From positions 1 to 10,634 of the forward strand of contig JALOPK010000087.1 of NCBI GenBank assembly GCA_025453925.1: a stretch of DNA of 10,634 nucleotides. Reading direction: 5' to 3'. Both the position numbers and the translations under genes were made by a program. Under the pieces are notes generated by a model. It ran no database searches. It worked only from the letters and a program-made list of their open reading frames with translations, and was not told the DNA's origin. The stretch is from Candidatus Eiseniibacteriota bacterium. Lineage in GTDB: Bacteria; JAFGKV01. Below are positions 1 through 10,634 of this stretch, piece after piece (within the stretch, counting starts at the first letter, position 1; the number at the start of each line of letters is the position of its first letter).

Positions 1-780
1 GGTCCGTGCGATCTCAGTCGAGAACAGGTCGAGCCCGCATGCCCAGGCAATGACGTGGGCGACGCCGCGGAGCCCTCCCACATTGTGACGGTCTTGTTCC
101 TCATCGGTAAGGGGTTCGTAGATGTGAGTACCAGGGTCCCACCAGCAGGGATGCACGTCGCCCGCGCAATACAGCACGCGGAACCACGCTGGCCGGCCGT
201 CGAGTTGGGCCGGGACAACCCACGACTGCACCAAGTACCGGTCCTGGGGAAAGAGATTCCTGGCGCTCTCCACATCCTGCAGGGTTCGGGCGTGTCGAAT
301 GACGCCTTCCCCACCGCCCCCGTGGGCCGGCTTGACGCAGAATCGGTCCCCCATGGCGGAGAGGTCAAGGGCCGGAACGCGCTCCTGCTCGACGACAGAT
401 GGCAGAATGATGGTGTGGGGGGTGTGAAGCCCCGCGGCGATGCACTCGAGGTGCATCGAAGCCTTGTTCCGACTGGCCACCGCACGGTCGTGGGCATTGA
501 TCTGCCGGCAGCCTCGCCGCCGCGCCCATTCGACCAGAGGAAGGAACCGGGCGTCCACGTCGGATGCTCGGTCGAACAGCACGGAGAACTCCAGCTGATC
601 GGACTCTAGAAGCGCCACCACCACATCGAGGTTCTCTGGGGTGACCTGCAGCAGCTCCACGCCGCGATCGAGGCACCCGCGTTCGAGGACCCCGACGACG
701 GCAGCGTCGTGTTCCCAGTTCCAGGCAAGGCACAGGTCGACGCGCCGAGGCAGGGAGCTCAGATGCCCTGCTCCTTCCAC
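1..780 (-). CDS. ATP-grasp domain ligase (RimK/glutathione synthetase-like), C-terminus cut off by the window edge
   Basis: Seen: translating the minus strand from a GTG at 778-780 gives 260 uninterrupted codons that run off the left edge. Residues 146-160 read RFCVKPAHGGGGEGV, the lysine plus glycine-rich ATP-binding loop of ATP-grasp enzymes. An upstream 'RNKASMHLECIAAGLHTP' (104-121) matches the region where these enzymes have a conserved Lys and a 'G..tP' turn. 'RYLVQSWV' (181-188) fits the strand that holds the adenine, and 'GLDLFSTEIA' (249-258) fits the start of the metal-binding acidic segment. Known: the family joins a carboxylate to an amine or thiol through an acyl-phosphate using ATP, usually in the cytosol. 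Substrate is unknown here. The first 100 residues are a plausible N-terminal pre-ATP-grasp domain. Start choice: GGAGG lies 4 nt before the GTG and no ATG exists in this frame nearby. It overlaps the end of the M3 peptidase gene by 22 nt, so it is probably co-translated. The longer ORF at 365-856 on the same strand is a different, meaningless frame. Confidence 0.8.
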   Translation of the reverse strand, partial: MEGAGHLSSLPRRVDLCLAWNWEHDAAVVGVLERGCLDRGVELLQVTPENLDVVVALLESDQLEFSVLFDRASDVDARFLPLVEWARRRGCRQINAHDRAVASRNKASMHLECIAAGLHTPHTIILPSVVEQERVPALDLSAMGDRFCVKPAHGGGGEGVIRHARTLQDVESARNLFPQDRYLVQSWVVPAQLDGRPAWFRVLYCAGDVHPCWWDPGTHIYEPLTDEEQDRHNVGGLRGVAHVIAWACGLDLFSTEIART

Positions 781-2627
781 AAGGCCTCCAGGTCGGCCAT
801 CCAGCGCTCGGCCACCTGCAACGCCATCTGGACCAGACTCTTGGACATGATATCAACTCCCATGCGTTCCGCGAATAGTTCTGGGCCCGGGCGATCGAAG
901 GCGCTGGAGAGCAACGAAAGATAGCTTTGGACGAACGACGGGTCCGTCTGGTGGCGCTCGAAATAGTACATGGCGAGAAGCTGCGCCACCACGTAGTTCA
1001 CGTAGTACATCGGCGAATCGTAATAGTGGGAAACGAGCTGCCAGTCCTTCGCGCTTTCGGGATGGAGGCTGGTGAACACCGAGAACACGCGGTTGTTGGC
1101 CAGGTTGAGGCTGTCGAGAAGGGCCTCGTCAATGGTGACCCCGGCCGCGGCCGCGCGGTAGATGTCTCGTTCGAGCACCGAGGATCCCACGATATCGAAG
1201 ACGGACATGGCCGACCCCACCAGCTTCTGGAGGAAGTATGCCTTCAGGTCGTTTGTCGTCGCCATTCGATAGAGGTGGTCCGTCACGAGGATTTCGTTGA
1301 AGATGGCGGCGCTTTCCGTCAGGTAGCTCGGACCGTCGCTCACGAGCGGCGGAACGCCGTGGTTGTAGATGAGCTTGTAGTGAACCGCGTGCCCGCCTTC
1401 GTGAGCCAGCGTGGCCAGATCACCGTAGAACCCTTCATAGGAGAAGGAGAAGAACTGCCATGGCGCCCCGTGGTAGCCCCAGGCAAAGGCCCCCGGCTCA
1501 CGGTTGGGCCCCGAGACGAGATCCAGCCGCCCATTCGCCGGATCGAGGAGAGACGCTAACTCAGATCGGTATTCCTCACCGAACATGCCCAGAGCATCCA
1601 GGAGAACCTGGGAGGCCTCGGTTATCGTCCACCGCGGGTGCTCGACGCCAGGAGGCAGCAGGCTCATGTCCCAGAGAAACACCGTATCCAGTTGGGCGAA
1701 CCCCTGGATGCGTCTCCGGCGCAGTTCCTGGAACGCCTTGCCCAACTCAGCCCGATCCGTGACCCACTGGAAGACCGAATCCATGGAAGCCGACTCCAGG
1801 AAACCATCGAACAGGGCCTCCTCGGTGAAATCGGAGAAGTGACGCACCTCAGCCAACCTGTTCTTCACGGTCACCCGGTTGCGAAGTGCGAGCGCGTAGA
1901 GGTCCGCGTGTCGTTGCATGGCGTCCATGTAGCCGTAGTAGGCCGCGCGTCGCACGGCCCGGTCGGGGTCGATGCGCAATTGTCCGTAGGAGTAGAGCAC
2001 GCTGAGGGTGTCACCGCTCGAGGCCCCCACGGTGGGGAACTCGGTGCGGTCCAGGCATGCCTGGTAGAGGTCACGGGGCCACGGGTCCATGGCAGGCGAC
2101 AGCGTGGCGAGGAGTTCCTCCTCGGGCAGTGAGAGCAAGTGGTTCTTGCGCCGCATCTCGCGACGGATGGGCCACTCAAACCGGGCGATTCGGGGATCCC
2201 GTTGGAGCCACGCCGACAGAGTGTCCGGCGACAAATGCGCGACCTCCAGGCCGACGAAACTCAACTCACTCGAGAGGTCGCCGCTGACGTTTCGAATGCG
2301 GTCCATGCATGCCCGATCCTCGGTGTTCACCGAATGCCGGAGGTGCGCGTAGATGTAGGCCTTTGACCAGAGCGGATCGAGGCGCTCCAGGAGGCCATGG
2401 ACCGCGAGAAGATTCCCGATGGAGGCGGTCACCTGCCCCTTGAGGGCGATGGCGGAGTCCACCATGGCTTCGAGCCGCCCGATGTCGCGCTGGAACTCCT
2501 CCTCGGTGGGGTAGAAGTTCCCGACCAGGTTAAGGTGATACCCTGATTCGGCTTCCTTGGGAATGGCAACGAAAGGGGAAGAAGCCAACACCTGCGTCGC
2601 AAGCAACAGAGCGCCAAGCATCATCAT
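759..2627 (-). CDS. M3-family zinc metallopeptidase (oligoendopeptidase F-like), probably exported
   Basis: Seen: 622 residues with HEGGH at 409-413 (the HExxH zinc site, H409, E410, H413) and LTESAAIFNE at 436-445. E438 lies 25 residues after the second zinc His, the same distance as in thimet oligopeptidase-type enzymes, so it is the likely third zinc ligand. A Tyr-rich stretch near 533-555 fits the substrate-side Tyr/His region of the clan. Length fits PepF-type M3 enzymes, about 600 residues. Known: these enzymes cut short peptides inside a deep channel and spare folded proteins. The N-terminus is hydrophobic (MMMLGALLLATQVLASS) with an Ala-Ser type cleavage site, suggesting export to the periplasm, though it lacks the usual basic n-region, so this is less certain. 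Start: GGAGG 5 nt before the first of three consecutive Met codons. The start codon overlaps the stop of the S8 protease gene (ATGA, 4 nt), indicating translational coupling. Inferred role: trimming oligopeptides released by the S8 protease. Confidence 0.93.
   Translation of the reverse strand: MMMLGALLLATQVLASSPFVAIPKEAESGYHLNLVGNFYPTEEEFQRDIGRLEAMVDSAIALKGQVTASIGNLLAVHGLLERLDPLWSKAYIYAHLRHSVNTEDRACMDRIRNVSGDLSSELSFVGLEVAHLSPDTLSAWLQRDPRIARFEWPIRREMRRKNHLLSLPEEELLATLSPAMDPWPRDLYQACLDRTEFPTVGASSGDTLSVLYSYGQLRIDPDRAVRRAAYYGYMDAMQRHADLYALALRNRVTVKNRLAEVRHFSDFTEEALFDGFLESASMDSVFQWVTDRAELGKAFQELRRRRIQGFAQLDTVFLWDMSLLPPGVEHPRWTITEASQVLLDALGMFGEEYRSELASLLDPANGRLDLVSGPNREPGAFAWGYHGAPWQFFSFSYEGFYGDLATLAHEGGHAVHYKLIYNHGVPPLVSDGPSYLTESAAIFNEILVTDHLYRMATTNDLKAYFLQKLVGSAMSVFDIVGSSVLERDIYRAAAAGVTIDEALLDSLNLANNRVFSVFTSLHPESAKDWQLVSHYYDSPMYYVNYVVAQLLAMYYFERHQTDPSFVQSYLSLLSSAFDRPGPELFAERMGVDIMSKSLVQMALQVAERWMADLEALWKEQGI
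785..789 (-). promoter_or_regulatory. Ribosome binding site of the ATP-grasp gene
   Basis: GGAGG on the minus strand, inside the last codons of the M3 peptidase gene and 4 nt before the GTG at 778-780. It supports a GTG start and coupling to translation of the upstream gene. The only later candidate with a purine-rich lead is a CTG, which is much rarer as a start. Confidence 0.5.
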
Positions 2628-4696
2628 CGCATCCTCCGGTCATCGTGAGTGTCGCGGGTGAGCCCACCGGCCCGGGTGTCGCTCCACCATGATTCATCGC
2701 CCTTGAGGGCCCGGACAACGTAGGCGCACAGCCGGCCTGCCGCCACCAGAGGATCCGCCGAGGGGTCCTCCCACTGGAATCCCTCCGCAGGGTCCTCATC
2801 GTCCGCCAATGATACCACCGCTACCCGGTTGGAGAAACCGCCGGAGTCCGGGGCGAAGAAGGCTGTCGTGTCGCGGTAGACTTCGTACGCATCCGCGCCG
2901 GCGGCGTCTCCCCAGGTGAGGGCGAATGTCGTGTCGCCGGCCACCGAGATGGCGATCAGCCCGAATGACCGGACCAATGGCTCAACGTAGAGCCTGCCGT
3001 GCCCCCACTTGTCTGTCGGCGGAAGGCCGTGCTCCGTCACGAGGCCGTCTGTCCTGGCGGACGTTCGGAGACTGGCGCGCATGTCGGCCGGCCCGACGTC
3101 CGCCGAGCGGCTCAGGGCCAGCGCGACGGCGCCGGCCACCTGAGGCGATGACGCCGAGGTGCCGCTGAACAGCGCATAGGCTCCACCAGGATTCGGGGTG
3201 GTGATGAAGGTGGGAGCGCACAGATCGGGCCGGTCGCGCCCGTCACGGGTCGGGCCTCTGCTGGAGAAATCATAGGCGTTTCCATTATCCCTGCTGTAAC
3301 CGCCGACGGTGAGGCAACTGTCAGCGGTCCCGGGCATGACCAACGTGCAGGTGGAGTCGGCGTCGATGATGGATGTCGCGCCATGGCTTCGCATGAACAG
3401 CCAGGCATGCCACTCGCCTCGGCCGTCCCCTTGGAGCGTCACCGTCCATGCCCCTGCGCTGACGCTGTCGGCGGCGCCGTCATCGCTCACGATCAGGACG
3501 GCATGATGATCGCCGTTGAGGGGTGCGTCGACGTCATTGGCGATCCAGACGTTGCCGCTGACGGCGTCTTCGGCGAGCGTGTCACCCATGGCGACGGGCC
3601 CATGGAGCGCCTCGAACGGATCCCGCAGCACAACCCGCAGTGAGCATGCCCCGGGGTACCAGAGGTCGAGCCCGAATCCCTCGATGGCCCCCGACTGCGG
3701 GTAGTCGCCGACCGCCAGGGCGAGCGAGTCGGTCTCTCCCGCTGCGGGAACCGCGCCTTTGGCATGGACGGGAACCCCGTCGCTGTTGCCCGCCGCGCAG
3801 GTCACGATCACTCCTTCCCCCGAGACGGCATCGATGGCCAGTTCATCTGCCCGGGTCCCATCGTGAGCGCCGTAGTGTGAACCGAGGCTCAGATTGACGG
3901 ATACCGGCTTCTGCAGGGCGGTCGCGGTCAATGCGATCCACGCCAGCGCATCGCTGATCCGATCGGTAAGACCGTCGGTCTTCACCAGCAGGAGGGCGGA
4001 CTCGGCGGCCACGCCCCGATACCGCAGGTCCGCCATGCCCCGCCCATTGCCCGCCGCGGCGCCGAGCACGCGGGTCCCGTGGGCGCCGGCGGTTTGCGTG
4101 CACGTTCCCGCGGTTATCTCCTCCCCGGTCCACAGACTACCGTAGTCGAAGCCGGCCGGTGGGGGGGTGTCCGAAGCCGTCTGGTCCCAGAGTAGCACGA
4201 CTCGGCTGGCCCCGGAGGAATCGACAAAGTCGGGGTGGACAAGCTCGAATCCGTTGTCTATCACCGCCAGAAGGCACTCCTGCCCGCTCCATCCAGCGGC
4301 CTGCGCGCCGTCGGCCGCCACGCCGAGAAACGCGACCACCGTGTCGGCGGCCATGAGAGCCGAGTCCGACGTGGCGACATCGAGCAGGAGATCCAGCGGC
4401 ACGGAGGCTTCCACGTGCCGCACCCAGGGAGCGGCGGCCACGACGCGGGCGGTCTCGCGGCATCGTGGGGCCATGATCAGCCCGGGGGGCCCCGCCGACG
4501 GTTCGGGCGCGCGGGTGTGAATGATCATTCGGTCCCCGCACCATGGGCCTGGATGCAGGAGCAGAGGATCTACCGATCCGCGCGACGCCGAAGCATGGAG
4601 CAGAAGGCCTAACAACAGCACGGTCACGATCAACCTCATAATGGAGTGAGCCAGGAGAACAGGGAGCAATCTATGCGTGGTCAGGACAATTCTCAT
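2624..4696 (-). CDS. Secreted subtilisin-family serine protease (S8) with inserted beta-rich domain and C-terminal Fn3-like domain
   Basis: Seen, numbering 690 residues from the ATG at 4694-4696: a hydrophobic export signal (about 20-38, ending HASASRGS), then the S8 triad in the usual order: Asp147 in AVIDNGFELVHPDF, His206 in GAHGTRVLG, and Ser514 in SGTSASSPQVAG. Asn304 in CAAGNSDG is the oxyanion-hole Asn. Between Asn304 and Ser514 lie about 210 residues, of which roughly 330-460 look like an extra beta-sandwich (Trp- and Asp-rich, alternating strands). Residues 580-680 resemble a fibronectin type III domain ('ADAYEVYRDTTAFF', 'RLCAYVVRALKGDESWW'). There is little room for a classical inhibitory propeptide, only about 95 residues between signal and catalytic core. 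Start: the frame stays open to an ATG at 4897, but that extension is basic and low in hydrophobics, so I reject it. AGGAG precedes the ATG at 4696 by 3 nt. The ATG at 4639 gives the neatest signal peptide (MRLIVTVLLLGLLLHASA) but has no visible ribosome binding site. First gene of the minus-strand operon. Confidence 0.95.
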   Translation of the reverse strand: MRIVLTTHRLLPVLLAHSIMRLIVTVLLLGLLLHASASRGSVDPLLLHPGPWCGDRMIIHTRAPEPSAGPPGLIMAPRCRETARVVAAAPWVRHVEASVPLDLLLDVATSDSALMAADTVVAFLGVAADGAQAAGWSGQECLLAVIDNGFELVHPDFVDSSGASRVVLLWDQTASDTPPPAGFDYGSLWTGEEITAGTCTQTAGAHGTRVLGAAAGNGRGMADLRYRGVAAESALLLVKTDGLTDRISDALAWIALTATALQKPVSVNLSLGSHYGAHDGTRADELAIDAVSGEGVIVTCAAGNSDGVPVHAKGAVPAAGETDSLALAVGDYPQSGAIEGFGLDLWYPGACSLRVVLRDPFEALHGPVAMGDTLAEDAVSGNVWIANDVDAPLNGDHHAVLIVSDDGAADSVSAGAWTVTLQGDGRGEWHAWLFMRSHGATSIIDADSTCTLVMPGTADSCLTVGGYSRDNGNAYDFSSRGPTRDGRDRPDLCAPTFITTPNPGGAYALFSGTSASSPQVAGAVALALSRSADVGPADMRASLRTSARTDGLVTEHGLPPTDKWGHGRLYVEPLVRSFGLIAISVAGDTTFALTWGDAAGADAYEVYRDTTAFFAPDSGGFSNRVAVVSLADDEDPAEGFQWEDPSADPLVAAGRLCAYVVRALKGDESWWSDTRAGGLTRDTHDDRRMR

Positions 4697-4699
4697 CTG

Positions 4700-4704
4700 C
4701 TCCT
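4700..4704 (-). promoter_or_regulatory. Candidate ribosome binding site of the S8 protease gene
   Basis: AGGAG on the minus strand, ending 3 nt before the ATG at 4694-4696. The spacing is short, but the alternative ATG at 4637-4639 is preceded by a pyrimidine-rich stretch with no purine tract. This is the main reason for preferring 4696. Confidence 0.4.
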
Positions 4705-4922
4705 GCCCGCGACGCGCCTCCAGGTTCTCCGCACCCCGGCATCCAGATTGCCCGACCCTCACCACGCCTTGCCGCGGTGACAGCGGTTCACGGCGTCCGG
4801 TCGGCCGTTTCGCGCCAGAGAGCGCCCGCACGTCCCCGAAACCCTTGCCCGACGATGCCGATCCTCTACCTTGGAAACCCCATCCACTGGGTGGCATTCC
4901 CTTGAAAGTCGAAGACCTTCTC

Positions 4923-4926
4923 GGAG
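4923..4926 (+). promoter_or_regulatory. Ribosome binding site that decides the smc start
   Basis: GGAG ends 3 nt before an ATG at 4930 and 6 nt before a second ATG at 4933. The 6-nt gap is nearer the usual spacing, and starting at 4933 gives MFLTRIELLGFKSF, which lines up with the typical SMC N-terminus. I therefore use 4933. The alternative adds a single Met. Confidence 0.55.
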
Positions 4927-4932
4927 CGCATG

Positions 4933-10484
<5,552 letters not shown>

Positions 10485-10512
10485 CGGAACAGAACACGGG
10501 GGTATCGCCACG

Positions 10513-10634
10513 ATGACACCCACGTCCGGCAGTGCCGGAGGATGGCGGGAGCTGGGGTGGGGCAGCGACGCCGCTCTCCTGGTGTGGGGTGAGACCTTGC
10601 CCGAGCTTCTCCACCACGGAGCCCGGGCCGTGGT
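10513..10634 (+). CDS. Probable archease (RtcB activator), N-terminal 40 codons only
   Basis: Seen: an ATG 28 nt after ligA opens a frame that reaches the window end. After a short Gly/Ser-rich leader, residues 10-40 read as 'GWRELGWGSDAALLVWG', then 'ETLPELLHHGARAVV'. This follows the opening of archease proteins, where a strand with 'HTAD', a second strand ending in Gly, and a helix 'tl.ELf..Aa.al' come in this order and spacing. The conserved metal-binding Asp is present (WGSD), but the His of HTAD is replaced. Known: archease speeds guanylylation and turnover of the RNA ligase RtcB, and the two genes are often adjacent. A GGGGG 10 nt upstream is a weak ribosome binding site, so the exact start is uncertain. 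With only 40 residues the assignment rests on pattern, not full domain coverage. No terminator is seen after ligA, so it probably belongs to the same operon. Confidence 0.6.
   Translation, partial: MTPTSGSAGGWRELGWGSDAALLVWGETLPELLHHGARAV

Larger units (their letters stand above)
4697..4932. other. Divergent intergenic region between the protease operon and the smc operon
   Basis: About 235 bp with no supported gene. It must carry the start signals for both operons because they point away from each other. Both strands were read for sigma-70 type boxes. The best plus-strand pair is TTGCCC (4845-4850) with TACCTT (4867-4872), 16 nt apart, which is weak. Nothing convincing was seen for the minus strand. 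No tRNA, repeat or strong hairpin was seen. The minus-strand frame open through this gap is a GC-rich artefact. Confidence 0.6.

Noticed and set aside
55-609. A 184-codon plus-strand frame at the left edge
   Set aside because: It is antisense to the ATP-grasp gene, whose minus-strand translation carries clear family motifs. The plus-strand product has none.
365-856. A 163-codon minus-strand frame overlapping the ATP-grasp gene
   Set aside because: It is a shifted frame rich in Arg, Pro and Ser with no motif. The correct frame begins at the GTG at 780.
4845-4872. Possible sigma-70 promoter for smc (TTGCCC, 16 nt, TACCTT)
   Set aside because: Too few consensus bases in the second box to call in a GC-rich sequence. 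Noted only in the intergenic entry.
4881-4894. Short inverted repeat (CCAC-TGG-GTGG) upstream of smc
   Set aside because: The stem is only 4 bp and does not extend with flanking pairs, so it is neither a credible terminator nor a clear operator.
4697-4897. A 67-residue N-terminal extension of the S8 protease
   Set aside because: It would put a basic, Gly/Arg-rich leader before a clear signal peptide and would occupy the shared promoter region. An ATG with AGGAG lies at 4696.
4892-4906. A sigma-54-like site (TGGCATTCCCTTGAA) upstream of smc
   Set aside because: The distance between the GG and the expected GC is one base short and the GC is GA, so the two invariant pairs are not both met.

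Overview
The window is GC-rich bacterial chromosome. It holds two divergently transcribed gene sets that read away from a central gap of about 235 bp (4697-4932). No RNA gene, insertion sequence, CRISPR array or large repeat was seen. Coding density is close to complete. The organism cannot be named from this sequence. The C-terminal fibronectin-like segment of the subtilase, with its 'YEVYRDTTAFFAPD' wording, and the secreted M3 peptidase resemble proteins I associate with FCB-group and candidate-phylum bacteria (Eisenbacteria- or Krumholzibacteria-like). This placement is an impression and has not been tested.

Left half, minus strand, read from 4696 down to 1: a secreted subtilisin-family serine protease (S8), then a M3-family zinc metallopeptidase with a probable export signal, then an ATP-grasp ligase that runs off the left edge. 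The three reading frames overlap by 4 nt (S8/M3) and 22 nt (M3/ATP-grasp), so they look like one translationally coupled operon. Two export-type peptidases tied to an ATP-dependent carboxylate-amine ligase is the least ordinary arrangement in the window. It could be a peptide scavenging and re-use unit, or simply adjacent genes.

Right half, plus strand, read from 4933 to the right edge: smc (chromosome condensation ATPase), then ligA (NAD+-dependent DNA ligase) whose GTG start shares one base with the smc stop codon, then 28 nt later the first 40 codons of a probable archease, the activator of the RtcB RNA ligase. This set looks like a housekeeping operon for chromosome segregation, DNA joining and possibly RNA repair. 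No terminator separates these genes.

Most of the window is ordinary, well-conserved gene content. The points worth checking are the S8-M3-ATP-grasp operon, the jelly-roll-like insertion between the catalytic Asn and Ser of the subtilase, the altered SMC head motif, and the archease fragment with the rtcB gene it predicts just past the right edge.
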